DNA from: Campylobacter troglodytis
GTDB taxonomy: Bacteria; Campylobacterota; Campylobacteria; Campylobacterales; Campylobacteraceae
Assembly: GCF_006864425.1 (NCBI RefSeq)
Contig: NZ_QHLI01000007.1
Coordinates: 1-64,000, forward strand
Reading direction: 5' to 3'
DNA: 64,000 bases
Shown here: one piece after another, positions 7,877 to 16,969 of the stretch
Layout of the letters: every line of letters starts with the position of its first letter
Numbering within the stretch: position 1 is the first letter of the stretch
The notes under the pieces: model-generated
What the model saw: only the letters and a program-made list of their open reading frames with translations
Told to the model about the DNA's origin: nothing
Databases searched by the model: none
Program-made: the position numbers and the translations under genes

Positions 7877-8632
7877 ATGGATTTTGCAAAACTAGAAAGT
7901 AAGATCTGTGCTTTCATAAGGCAAAGGCTAAGTTTAGCCAAGGTAAAAAATGTTGTAATAGGGCTTAGTGGGGGGCTTGACTCTGCTTTGGTAGCAACTG
8001 TTTGTCATAAGGTGCTAAACGGTGAAGATGGAAAGCTTTTTGCCCTTATAATGCCTACAAAAAGCTCAAATAAAGACAATATAAAAGATGCCTTGTCTTT
8101 GTGCGAAAGCCTTAAAATAGAGTATAAGCTCATAGAAATTCAGCCCATCCTAGATGCCTTTTTGGCAAGTTGCGAGGAGCCTGATAGGCTTCGCATAGGA
8201 AATCTCTCAGCTCGCATTCGTATGTGTTTGCTTTATGATTACTCAGCCTTAAAAAAAGCCCTAGTAGCAGGAACTAGCAACAAAAGCGAGATAATGCTAG
8301 GATATGGCACCTTGTATGGGGATCTAGCTTGTGGCTTTAATATCATAGGTGAGCTTTACAAGAGTGAGCTTTATGACTTTGCTAGGTATTTAAAGCTTCC
8401 TCAATGCTTTATAGACAAGGCTCCAAGTGCTGATCTATACGAGGGGCAAAGCGATGAGGGCGAGCTTGGCTTTAAGTATGATCAAATTGATGAGCTTTTA
8501 AAAGCCTTAAAAGATGTTAATATGCAAGTTGCTGCAAAGGCTGATAAAAAGCTACTTGAAATGGTGCAAGAAAAGATACAAAGTAATGCTTTTAAGCGAT
8601 CAATGCCTGCGATTTTCAAGGATATAGAGTGA
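7877..8632 (+). CDS. nadE: NH3-dependent NAD+ synthetase
   Basis: NadE adenylates nicotinic acid adenine dinucleotide and amidates it to NAD+, the last step of NAD synthesis in the cytosol. The ATP-pyrophosphatase loop S-G-G-L-D-S is at 31-36, and the length of 251 residues fits the ammonia-dependent form without a glutaminase domain. Conserved blocks include AGTSNKSE and GYGTLYGDLA, and KAPSADLYEGQSDE near residue 185. The start follows an AAGGAGG site. Order with lpxK, thrC and kdsB matches the C. jejuni cluster as I recall it. Confidence 0.95.
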   Translation: MDFAKLESKICAFIRQRLSLAKVKNVVIGLSGGLDSALVATVCHKVLNGEDGKLFALIMPTKSSNKDNIKDALSLCESLKIEYKLIEIQPILDAFLASCEEPDRLRIGNLSARIRMCLLYDYSALKKALVAGTSNKSEIMLGYGTLYGDLACGFNIIGELYKSELYDFARYLKLPQCFIDKAPSADLYEGQSDEGELGFKYDQIDELLKALKDVNMQVAAKADKKLLEMVQEKIQSNAFKRSMPAIFKDIE

Positions 8633-9081
8633 GCTTTGCAGCAAAGAAAGGCTTAAAAGAAAATTTTAAGCCTTTTATGAAGAGGCTTAAAAATTCAAAG
8701 TTTATATCAAAGAAACCCTTTTTAAATTCACAAAAACTCTTTTTAAGCCCTAACAGTTTGGCATTTTTAAAGAAAGACCTACAAAAAAACCTACACAGTT
8801 TTTGCTCCAACTTACAAACCACACAAAGAATAATTTTAAGCCTTGTTAAAATTACAAGCTTAACTTATTTTAAAAAAATAGCTCAAATTTTATGCATGTT
8901 AAATTCACAAAATACATTTTTTGAGTATAAAATTTCTCACCTTTTACAAAAAAATTCAAGCATTTTAAATTGTTCAAATTTACAAAAAAACTCAAAGTTT
9001 TTAATTTTTAACTCATACAATTTTTATTTAGTTTTACGCACCTTTTTAAATTTAAGAAAGCTAAAAAATGTCTTGGCTTGA
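8629..9081 (+). CDS. Doubtful low-complexity reading frame between nadE and lpxK
   Basis: A GTG overlapping the nadE stop opens 150 codons that end 14 bases inside lpxK. The product is almost entirely K, L, F, S, N and I, with no motif, and reads like translated AT-rich spacer. In its favour, it stays open for 450 bases of AT-rich sequence and overlaps both neighbours in a translational-coupling style. Against it, there is no separate ribosome site and no conserved-looking domain. It is kept here because otherwise this 435-base gap is unexplained. Confidence 0.25.
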   Translation: MSFAAKKGLKENFKPFMKRLKNSKFISKKPFLNSQKLFLSPNSLAFLKKDLQKNLHSFCSNLQTTQRIILSLVKITSLTYFKKIAQILCMLNSQNTFFEYKISHLLQKNSSILNCSNLQKNSKFLIFNSYNFYLVLRTFLNLRKLKNVLA

Positions 9082-9979
9082 TAGGTATTTTTTTGAGCCA
9101 AATTTAGCACAAAAGATGTTAGCCTTTGCACTTTTGCCTTTTAGCTTTCTTTACGCACTCATTGCCATTTTAAACGCAAATTTTCGCAAAAAAATTAGCT
9201 TTAATGTCCCCATCATCAGCGTAGGAAATCTCACATTAGGAGGCAATGGCAAAACGCCCATTTGCAAGGCAATAGCTAAACTTTTTAAGGACACAAAACG
9301 CGTTTTTATCGTCCTTCGTGGATATAAAAGAAAGAGTAAGGGACTAGTTGTAGTTAAAAGCGAGGGTAAAATTCACTGCGATGTTGCAATAAGCGGAGAT
9401 GAGGCTATGGAATATGCCTTAAATGAAGCTATCTCAGGGGTTATAGTAAGCGAGGATAGAACAAAGGGCATTAAAGAGGCTTTGAATTTAAAGGCTAGCT
9501 TAATCTTGCTTGATGATGCCTTTTCAAAAAGGCATATTGAGAAATTTGAGATCCTGCTTGAAAGTGCGAGAAAGCCTTATTTTAGCTTTGTTTTGCCAAG
9601 TGGGGCTTACCGGCTGCCTACTTGTTTTGCTAAAAGGGCTGACTTTGTAGCGGTTGAAAATGAGCATTTTGCAAGGCATTCTTATGTGAAAGAAAATCCA
9701 AAAGCCGTGCTGATTACAGCCATTGCTAAGCCCTTTCGGCTTTATGAGCATTTTATCAAGGCGAGGGCTTGTTATTTTTTTGCAGACCATTACGAGTTTA
9801 AAAAAAGTGAGCTTGAAGCCTTGCTAAAAAAGCACAACTGCGACACAGTAATGCTAACCTTTAAGGACTTTGTTAAAATTAAAGAATTTGGGCTAAAAAC
9901 CCAGCTAATCGAGCTTGACATAGAGTTAAGAGAGGATTTTAAAAAAGCAATTTTAAGCTATGTGGAGAATTTTAAATGA
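9068..9979 (+). CDS. lpxK: Tetraacyldisaccharide 4'-kinase
   Basis: LpxK phosphorylates the 4' position of the tetraacyldisaccharide lipid A precursor at the inner membrane, using ATP. Residues 11-37 form the N-terminal membrane helix (MLAFALLPFSFLYALIAIL). The Walker A motif follows at 52-64 (VGNLTLGGNGKTP), and LRGYKRK is the conserved block after it. At 303 residues it has the normal length. Its stop overlaps the thrC start by 4 bases (ATGA), indicating translational coupling. Confidence 0.95.
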   Translation: MSWLDRYFFEPNLAQKMLAFALLPFSFLYALIAILNANFRKKISFNVPIISVGNLTLGGNGKTPICKAIAKLFKDTKRVFIVLRGYKRKSKGLVVVKSEGKIHCDVAISGDEAMEYALNEAISGVIVSEDRTKGIKEALNLKASLILLDDAFSKRHIEKFEILLESARKPYFSFVLPSGAYRLPTCFAKRADFVAVENEHFARHSYVKENPKAVLITAIAKPFRLYEHFIKARACYFFADHYEFKKSELEALLKKHNCDTVMLTFKDFVKIKEFGLKTQLIELDIELREDFKKAILSYVENFK

Positions 9980-11421
9980 AACTTGTAAGCACAAGAAATG
10001 CTAACGAAAGCGTAGAGTTTAGCCAAGCGATTTTAGCCCCAAGTGCAAGTAAAGGCGGACTTTACTCACCTTTGAGCTTGCCAAACTTTGATGGCTATAA
10101 ATTCAAGGATTTAAGCTACAAAGACTTTGCCTTAAAACTCATTCAAAGCTTTGAATTTAAGCTTGATAAGCTCTTTGAAAGGGCTTTACAAAGCTATGAA
10201 AAATTTGATGAGAAAAGTTGCGAAAAGCATTTGAAATTCAGTGGCAAAAGCTGTCCTATAAGGCTTTTTAAGGTTAATGATAAACTTTACATAAACGAGC
10301 TTTACCACGGACCAACAAGGGCTTTTAAGGATATGGCTTTGCAGCCCTTTGCTAGCCTTGTAAGCGAGTTAGCAAAAGATAAAAATATGCTAATCATTTG
10401 TGCCACAAGCGGAGACACAGGACCTGCTACGCTTAAAGCCTTTGAAAGCACCTTAAATTCAAGGGTTGTTTGCCTTTATCCAGCCTTTGGCACAAGCTCT
10501 TTTCAAGCCTTACAAATGACAAGTTTGAAGGCAAAAAATCTCAAAAGCCTTGCCATCAAGGGCGATTTTGACGCAGCACAAAGGGCTTTGAAGGATTTAT
10601 TAAGCGATAGCAACTTTAAAGAAAGTTTAAATTTGGCTAAAATTGAGCTTACAGCTGCAAATTCAGTGAATTTTGGGCGAATTTTATTTCAAATAATTTA
10701 TCATTATTATGCCCTAGTGCAAATTGATAAAGAAGCTGATATTATCGTGCCTAGCGGGAATTTTGGAGATGCTTTGGGGGCATATTATGCCAAAAAAATG
10801 GGTGCGAAAATAAGACGCATTAAAATTGCTTCAAATTCAAACAATATACTAACGGACTTTTTCACAAAAGGCGAGTATGATTTAAGAAACAGGGTGCTTC
10901 AAAAGACCATCTCACCAGCTATGGATATACTTATTAGCTCAAATGTAGAAAGGCTAATTTTTGATAAATTTGGCGATAAAAGAACATTTGAGCTTTACGA
11001 GAAACTAAAAAATGAAAACTATTTCAAGCTCACAAAAAACGAGCTAAATGAGCTGAAAAAAGACTTTGAGGCTGAGTTTTGCACGGACAGAGAGTGTAAA
11101 AAATTCATAAAAGATTTTTCAAAAATAGCCCTAATCGACCCACACACAGCCACCTGCTTTAAATTCAAAAATGATAAAACAAGCATAATAACTTCAACGG
11201 CTGAGTGGGTTAAATTCGTGCCAAGTATGTTCGAGGCATTATTTGATAAGCCTTGCGTAGATGAAAAAAATGCTATGCTTGAAATCACAAGGGCTTATAA
11301 GAACGACTTAAAGTCTGAGCTTCTTGCCTTGTTTGATGAGGGGCAAGTTGAGGGAAAAATTTATGAGGTAGCTGAGCTAAAAAACACTATTTTGCAATGG
11401 ATAAAAGGGGATAATAAATGA
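9976..11421 (+). CDS. thrC: Threonine synthase
   Basis: ThrC is a PLP enzyme that converts O-phosphohomoserine to threonine in the cytosol. The PLP-binding lysine is K118 in HGPTRAFKDM, and the substrate-binding block CATSGDTGPA follows at about 142. GNFGDALGAYYAKKMGA near 263 is the phosphate-binding loop. At 481 residues it matches the longer bacterial/yeast-type family. It overlaps lpxK by 4 bases and kdsB by 4 bases, so lpxK-thrC-kdsB is one coupled unit. Confidence 0.95.
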   Translation: MKLVSTRNANESVEFSQAILAPSASKGGLYSPLSLPNFDGYKFKDLSYKDFALKLIQSFEFKLDKLFERALQSYEKFDEKSCEKHLKFSGKSCPIRLFKVNDKLYINELYHGPTRAFKDMALQPFASLVSELAKDKNMLIICATSGDTGPATLKAFESTLNSRVVCLYPAFGTSSFQALQMTSLKAKNLKSLAIKGDFDAAQRALKDLLSDSNFKESLNLAKIELTAANSVNFGRILFQIIYHYYALVQIDKEADIIVPSGNFGDALGAYYAKKMGAKIRRIKIASNSNNILTDFFTKGEYDLRNRVLQKTISPAMDILISSNVERLIFDKFGDKRTFELYEKLKNENYFKLTKNELNELKKDFEAEFCTDRECKKFIKDFSKIALIDPHTATCFKFKNDKTSIITSTAEWVKFVPSMFEALFDKPCVDEKNAMLEITRAYKNDLKSELLALFDEGQVEGKIYEVAELKNTILQWIKGDNK

Positions 11422-12128
11422 TAATAATACCAGCAAGGCTTAAAAGCACGAGGTTTAGCGAGAAAATTCTAAAAGAAATTCAGGGTTTGCCTATGTTTGT
11501 AGCAACTGCAAAACGTGTAAGTAGCGTAGATAGGGTGTGCGTTGCTGTGGATAATCAAAAAGTGCTTGATATAGCTAGAACCTATGAGCTTGAAGTTGTT
11601 ATGACAAGCGAAAAACACGAAAGCGGCACGGATAGAATCAACGAAGCGTGCCAAATTTTAGGGCTTAAAGACAGCGAAATCATCATAAATGTCCAAGCAG
11701 ATGAGCCCTTCATTGAACCAGAAAATTTGCAAAAATTCAAGGAATTTGCCACTTCTTGCCTTGATAAGGACGCCTTTATGGCAAGTTGCTACAAAAAAAG
11801 CGATAGCAAGGCTTGTGAGGATGCGAATTTAGTTAAAGTCGTTACCGATAAAGAGGGCTTTGGGCTTTATTTTTCACGCTCAAAAATCCCTTATGAAAGG
11901 GCAAGTTATCAGCATTTTAAGGCTCATCTTGGCATTTATGCTTATACTGTGAGGGCTTTGCGTGAATTTTGTGCCTTTAAAAGTAGCGATTTAGAAAATG
12001 CTGAAAAATTAGAACAACTACGCGCCCTTGAAAATGGCAAAAGGATTAAGATGCTTGAAATTGACACAAAAAGCATAGGCATTGATAGCAAGGAGGATTA
12101 CGAAAGAGCATTAAAGCTTTTTTCTTAG
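11418..12128 (+). CDS. kdsB: CMP-Kdo synthetase
   Basis: KdsB transfers CMP from CTP to Kdo, activating it for the lipopolysaccharide core. The N-terminus PARLKSTRFSEK is the nucleotide-binding signature. ESGTDRINEA and VQADEPFIEPENL are conserved active-site blocks, and GIYAYTVRALREF is the usual C-terminal block. At 236 residues it is standard length. The start overlaps thrC by ATGA. After the stop at 12128 only weak stem-forming sequence is seen before the IS remnant. Confidence 0.95.
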   Translation: MIIIPARLKSTRFSEKILKEIQGLPMFVATAKRVSSVDRVCVAVDNQKVLDIARTYELEVVMTSEKHESGTDRINEACQILGLKDSEIIINVQADEPFIEPENLQKFKEFATSCLDKDAFMASCYKKSDSKACEDANLVKVVTDKEGFGLYFSRSKIPYERASYQHFKAHLGIYAYTVRALREFCAFKSSDLENAEKLEQLRALENGKRIKMLEIDTKSIGIDSKEDYERALKLFS

Positions 12129-12267
12129 TTTAGGCTCAAAATTATTTTAAAGTTTTTAAGCTTTTGAGTTTAGATTTAAAAATACAGTTTGTATTTTAAA
12201 AAGTTAGCTTCTTAAAACTTGACTAAATTAAAGCTAGAAAATTTTTGCACTTTTCATAAAAATTTAT

Positions 12268-13009
12268 ACTCAAGACAACTTGAACGGATTTTGGTTTATC
12301 AATTTTAATAAATTTTGATGAGAATATTGCCTTAAAATTTTCGCCTTAATTTTGTTTCTTTTAAACGAAGGACAAAATTTCAGTCATTAAATTTGGCAAG
12401 TGTCAACTTCGCAAAGCCCCAGAAATTCACAATTTTGTTAATATGGCTTCGTCCATTTGCAAACTCGTTTTTGGAGTGCTTTACCCTATAATGAGCCTTT
12501 GCACACAAATCCACCAAGCCATCATAAGCCTTCCAGCTGTCGCTGTAAATCTCGCATTCGTTAAGCTCCACAAAGTCCTTTATGATAGGCAGCAATTCTT
12601 TGGCAGAGCAGTGTTTTACCACCTGTGTATAAACTCGTGCGATTGCGTTTTAGCATACCAAACACAGGTGTCTTTTTTCCAGCTCCACGCCCCCTTTTTC
12701 CACGCACACGCCTTGCCCCGAAGTAGCTCTCACCCTCTTCAATTTCACCGCTGAGATTTTTTTGCACTTTTTGGCTATTAAAATGCGAATTTGCTTTTAC
12801 ACACAACTTTGCTCTGAAATTTGACAAATTTCAGCGATTTTTTTGCCTCTAAATCAATTCTTGCAAAGTGAGGGACCTACAAGGCGAAGTAAAAAATAAC
12901 GCAAAATTTCCCTAAATTATATCTGCGAAATTCGGAAACGGACTTTTGTTGTTCATAGGTGCAATCATAACTTAAAAACCTTTCAATTTGGTTTAAGTTT
13001 AATTGAGCC
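12268..13009 (-). mobile_element. Degenerate IS1595-family element, copy B (best preserved)
   Basis: The left end contains actcaagacaacttgaa and the right end ttaagtttaattgagcc, degenerate inverted repeats. On the minus strand, 12827-12561 and then 12622-12380 in another frame encode an ISXO2-like transposase: SYFGARRVRGKRGRGAGKKT, IYSDSWKAYDGL, HYRVKHSKNEFANG, INKIVNFWGFAKL. A frameshift near 12620 splits them. The first catalytic aspartate expected in D-E-S-Y-F-G is glycine (EEGESYFG), and the expected glutamate before FWGF is lost (INKIVNFW). The element is therefore inactive. It identifies the family for the other copies. Confidence 0.85.
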
Positions 13010-13066
13010 TAAAATTAAAACATTTTTAGAAAACTACTTAAAAACCTTGAAACTAATGAAACTTAA

Positions 13067-13330
13067 CAAAAATTTGACTTATACATTTGAATAAATTTTG
13101 ATGAGAATATTGCCTTGAAATTTTTATTTTAAGTTCTTTTAAGCAAGGGGTGAATTGTTTTTTGTCATTAATTTAGCCAAGCTAGTAAAATCTTTTACTG
13201 CTTATGAGCCTTAGTGAAGTAAAAGCATTCAAAATGTGAGTTTGATTTATAAGTACGCAAACTCATTTAGTTTTATAATGAGTCTTTCTTCCTCCAAAGG
13301 CAAGGTATTGCAAAATTAAGCCTTAGTATG
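13067..13330 (-). mobile_element. Probable further IS1595-like fragment, copy C
   Basis: The DNA from about 13075 (aataaattttgatgagaata) repeats the left-end region of copy B, followed by the same order of features: a degenerate block and a cognate of the stretch around 12455-12500. It is too decayed to define ends, and no coding remains. Confidence 0.4.
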
Positions 13331-13613
13331 CTTTTAGTTATAGCTATAAAAGCAGTATTTTAGGCATTTTCAAGCTTTATTATGATACAACTGTTCTTAG
13401 CACTTACATATGCTCTTTTCAACTCAAGATCCGCATCGTTACAAGAATGAGGGGCAAAAACACAGATCTTTTTAGCTTCACACCCAACACGGTTCGATGA
13501 AAGCCAACATCATAGACAGCATTATGGAAGAATGTTCTTTGTCAAAATGTTAGGTTAAAAGCAAATAATTCATTACAAACTACTTTTTGCGGAGGTTATG
13601 GACGAATTTTTCA
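13331..13613. other. Gap without a recognised gene
   Basis: The 3' flank of the restriction-modification pair. The minus strand near 13390-13520 has a broken frame that reads like former coding sequence (NRVGCEAKKICVFAPHSC), with stops on both sides. I cannot assign it. Its base composition is less AT-biased than true spacer in this window. Confidence 0.35.
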
Positions 13614-14564
13614 TCATATAAACTCGCTGTATTTTAGATTTTTAATGTAATTACTCATAAATTCAAAATTTGGTTTAAATTCGCCATTTTCTTTCTTGGC
13701 TGGAAGTTTTATTAGTTCATTTTCAAATTTATTGAAAAAAGCCTTTCTACCAAAGCGGTAGCGATATTTGTTTTGACTGATGATAGTGGCTATGAAAAGG
13801 GCTGAGTATTTATCCATTTGGCTGTGCTTAAAGATATTTATCTCATCGCTTGCGCTAAATTCACCCTCGACATAAAAACAGTCTCCAAAAGTCGTATAAA
13901 TAAGGGCGTTTTTTTCTATAAAAAGTGGATTTGAGATGCTATCTGTCAAGCCATTGTTAAGCTCTGAGGCACTAAAATATAAAGTTTGTTTTTTATTTTT
14001 GTCGTGTTCTCTGTCCTCGCTTTTAAGCCTTTTACCACGAATGATTTGCTCAAAAATATCTATCATTTTAAATTCAACCCAAGAATTTATATTTAAATTT
14101 ATCTCTTTCGTATTTTTATTTTTTGAAATAAATTGATTTTTTAATGTATTAACATTTATATTATAAACCCATAAAGGAATTTCGCTTGGCAATAATAAAT
14201 CAGCCAATTTATCAGCAGAAGATTTGCGACCATACGCGAAACGAAATGAATTTTGATTGAGACATAGACAATAAAATAATTTTTCATTTAAAGACATTGT
14301 AGAATTTTTGGGGATTAAAATTTTTACCCTACCTCTAACATAAAAATTTCTTTCTTGCACAAATGCTTTTAGCCCACCAGCCCAACCAGCCACAGTAATA
14401 GAGCCTTTGGGATAAAGTTTATGCTCTAAATTTTTTGATATAAAACCAACTATGCCATTATCCTCAAAACCTAAAGCAACAACAGGAATCTCTCCTACTT
14501 CTTCTTTTTCAAGCCATAAATCCCCGCCAGTTTTAATGTAAAATAAATCTCTAACTTTTATCAT
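13614..14564 (-). CDS. BcgI-like restriction specificity subunit
   Basis: This 316-residue protein is a DNA target-recognition subunit for the nuclease-methylase encoded just upstream. It has two target-recognition repeats: one starting KVRDLFYIKTG near residue 3, and one starting WVEFKMIDIFEQIIRGKRL near residue 163. Each is followed by a phenylalanine/tyrosine-rich helix with the FAYGRKSSADKL or RYRFGRKAFFNKFEN block. This duplicated layout is typical of HsdS and BcgI B subunits; BcgI B is about 340 residues. I chose ATG 14564, which overlaps the previous stop as ATGA, over a GTG four codons upstream. It decides which sequence the enzyme cuts and methylates; the target cannot be read from sequence. 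Confidence 0.85.
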   Translation of the reverse strand: MIKVRDLFYIKTGGDLWLEKEEVGEIPVVALGFEDNGIVGFISKNLEHKLYPKGSITVAGWAGGLKAFVQERNFYVRGRVKILIPKNSTMSLNEKLFYCLCLNQNSFRFAYGRKSSADKLADLLLPSEIPLWVYNINVNTLKNQFISKNKNTKEINLNINSWVEFKMIDIFEQIIRGKRLKSEDREHDKNKKQTLYFSASELNNGLTDSISNPLFIEKNALIYTTFGDCFYVEGEFSASDEINIFKHSQMDKYSALFIATIISQNKYRYRFGRKAFFNKFENELIKLPAKKENGEFKPNFEFMSNYIKNLKYSEFI

Positions 14565-16468
14565 TGTAAATTCCACTTAATGAGATGAGATAAATACTCC
14601 CTCACCGTTTTTTCAAAATCCTCTTGTGTGAGTTTTGAATAATCCGTTTTTATATAAGCCTCAGCAAGCCATTCATCTAAATGCGTAACCTTTTTTACTA
14701 TGCTTAGCCCGTCAATTTGCCTTTTGAGTTGATAATTTTCTATCCATTCTTTTTTAATTTTTTCCCATTTGTTAAATTTATCAATTCTACCCTGTTTTTT
14801 AGCTTTCACAAAGCCATCATCTTTGTAAAAACCAAAATAAGTAAAATTGCGGATATTGCTTTCTTTTAAAAGCTCATCATCACTTAAATTAAGATTGATA
14901 TAATGTGGAGTATGTGCTTGCCAAAGCATAACACAAGTATTTGTGTTTGCATTATTTGTATAAAAAATATCATCAGGCATAGAAAATACAGCAAGCAAGG
15001 AATGCTGTTTAAACAAACGCCGTCTTTCTTCTTTAAATTTATTACCAATGGCACAGCTTAATGGCACTACAACGCATACCAACCCCGATGGGGCGATAAG
15101 CTCACAAAGCCTTTCTACAAATTCAAGCTCACTTTTATCATTTTGTGAATAGGGAGGATTAAGCAAACCCACATTACACTTGCCTTTTAAAGCATTAAAT
15201 TGCTTGTCAAAACAATCGCCTTGATAAATGTTGCTTTTGCCATCCCTTCTTATAATCATATTTGCATTTGCCAAGGTGTAAAGCTCTGGTTCAAGCTCTA
15301 TGCCATAAATTTGCCCCTTTTTTATTTCGTTTATTTCTTTTTCGTTTGCTTGTTTTAGCATTAAAACCATAGCACTGACTAAAAATGAAGCTGAGCCACA
15401 GCAAATGTCAAGCACTGAGCTTTGCTTATTAAGCCCTGCAATCTCACACATAAATTCGGTTAAATGCGTAGGTGTAAGCACTATGCCAAGCCCCTTGCCG
15501 TCCCCTCCTGTATAGCGTATAAACTCGTGGTAAAAGATTCCCAAAGCGTCCAAATTTGAATGAGCTTGATTCATCATAGGCTTTATTTTAAGCTCAAGCT
15601 CTTTTAAATACCAATAAATCGAGCCGTTTTCGTTGAAATCTTTGTTTTTAAGCTTTACATTGTGTTCTACCTCATCGATGGCGTGTTGTATGTTGTTGAT
15701 TTTGGTGTTTGTAAGCTCTGCATTTTCTAGCACGGTATTTAGGGCAGTTTTTAAGCTATCATAAAGAAAGTTAAAGGAATTTAAGCCGTGATAATCTCGC
15801 TCGTAATCTTTATTTTCAAGGGCTAACAAAAGCCCTGCGATAAATATGGGCTTATGGCGTTCGCTAATTTTTATCTCTCTTAAATTCTCGTGAAAATCAA
15901 GGGCGATTTTTCGCACCTCTTCTAAAGAAAAGGCTTTTGATAGCTTTTCGCCTTTTAAAAGTTTAAGATAATTTAAGGGACTTAAAATAAGATCTTTCGT
16001 TCTATCAAAAACCTTTTCATCATATTTGTGTAAGGCTTTTGGAAAATATAAAGCCCTTGTTTTAATTTTATTTATATCCGTTCCAGCAACGGCTAATGCG
16101 ATGACATTAAAATGCTTTTGTAAAAATTTAGCATAATAAATAATGCCGTCAAGGGCGTATTTTTTAGGCTTGTTTAAATTTGCACTTTGCAAAAAATTCA
16201 CTTCTTTTTTGCACTCACAAATGAAAATACTGTCTTTATCCTTGCTAAAAACAGCTATGAATTCAGGCATTCCTTGCCCATTACCACCTTTTGTAAAGTC
16301 CTCAATCTCACAAAATTCAGGCTTACCACCTGCCTCGCTTAAGGCCTTGTTGATGAGCGTAAATTCATTTGGAAGCTTTTGTGCAAAAAGTTTGTAGCCA
16401 TCATTTTGCCCCAAAACCGCTTCAAAGGCTTTGAGTGTAAGTTGTTCGGTATTTCGCTCATTGGCCAT
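14561..16468 (-). CDS. BcgI-like type IIB restriction-methylation subunit
   Basis: This 635-residue protein combines nuclease and N6-adenine methylase, close to BcgI A in length. The N-terminal PD-(D/E)xK-type nuclease shows P68-E-F and E85-C-K. The middle helical part runs to about residue 300. The methylase follows: GIVLTPTHLTEFM at 328-340, SAM-binding VLDICCGSASF at 352-362, and the catalytic N437-P-P-Y. Type IIB enzymes such as BcgI, and CjeI of C. jejuni, cut on both sides of a split target and need the specificity subunit for both activities. The ribosome site AAGGATAAAA precedes ATG. Dead IS elements lie downstream, suggesting an acquired module. Confidence 0.9.
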   Translation of the reverse strand: MANERNTEQLTLKAFEAVLGQNDGYKLFAQKLPNEFTLINKALSEAGGKPEFCEIEDFTKGGNGQGMPEFIAVFSKDKDSIFICECKKEVNFLQSANLNKPKKYALDGIIYYAKFLQKHFNVIALAVAGTDINKIKTRALYFPKALHKYDEKVFDRTKDLILSPLNYLKLLKGEKLSKAFSLEEVRKIALDFHENLREIKISERHKPIFIAGLLLALENKDYERDYHGLNSFNFLYDSLKTALNTVLENAELTNTKINNIQHAIDEVEHNVKLKNKDFNENGSIYWYLKELELKIKPMMNQAHSNLDALGIFYHEFIRYTGGDGKGLGIVLTPTHLTEFMCEIAGLNKQSSVLDICCGSASFLVSAMVLMLKQANEKEINEIKKGQIYGIELEPELYTLANANMIIRRDGKSNIYQGDCFDKQFNALKGKCNVGLLNPPYSQNDKSELEFVERLCELIAPSGLVCVVVPLSCAIGNKFKEERRRLFKQHSLLAVFSMPDDIFYTNNANTNTCVMLWQAHTPHYINLNLSDDELLKESNIRNFTYFGFYKDDGFVKAKKQGRIDKFNKWEKIKKEWIENYQLKRQIDGLSIVKKVTHLDEWLAEAYIKTDYSKLTQEDFEKTVREYLSHLIKWNLQ

Positions 16469-16923
16469 TTTTATCCTTTTTTAACTTTTTAATTATCTAT
16501 GATCTTATCTACCAAATACAAGATAATTTGCTAACACAATGCAAAAATTTTATTTAATGAATTTTGCACAAAATTTGTTAAACACTCACACATTTTTGTG
16601 AATTTTTTTATATTTTATGCTACGCGTTTGCTAATACATTTTTGCTACGCAAAATACTCACCCCACCAAGCGAGTTGCAAGCCTTGCGAAGCAAAATCCC
16701 CTCCGCAAGAGAGGGGCTTTGCCTTTGGATAACATTACTTCGCAAGGGGTTTTAAAACTACAAACATTAAATAGAGATTTTTCGCTTTCTGCGAAAGCTC
16801 AAAATGACAAAATTACGGCTAGCAATGGCAATTTACCCACCCCCCAAACCACCCTCCGCAAGAGAGGGAAGCTTTAAAACGCACTTTGTGCATTGTGGAT
16901 ATTTAGCACACGCTCAGTATGAC
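16469..16923. other. Repeat-bearing spacer
   Basis: No gene is seen. Two copies of ctccgcaagagaggg occur at about 16701 and 16853, each near inverted-repeat sequence. Copies of the gctcaaaatgac / ctcagtatgac motif also occur here, related to the array at 50880-51275. The sequence is less AT-rich than most spacers in the window. Confidence 0.6.
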
Positions 16924-16950
16924 AAAAATTCACGCTTTGCGTGAATTTTT
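16924..16950. terminator. Rho-independent terminator of secA (bidirectional form)
   Basis: The arms aaattcacgc and gcgtgaattt enclose a 3-base loop, with T runs on both sides. It lies 20 bases past the secA stop on the minus strand, where the transcript would end in a U run. Confidence 0.75.
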
Positions 16951-16969
16951 TAAAAAATACTTAAAAATT

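Noticed and set aside
12443-12754. Plus-strand 103-residue frame.
   Set aside because: It is antisense to the transposase remnant and has no ribosome site or motif.
12380-12827. Two separate genes on the minus strand.
   Set aside because: They are adjoining frames of one broken IS1595-type transposase.
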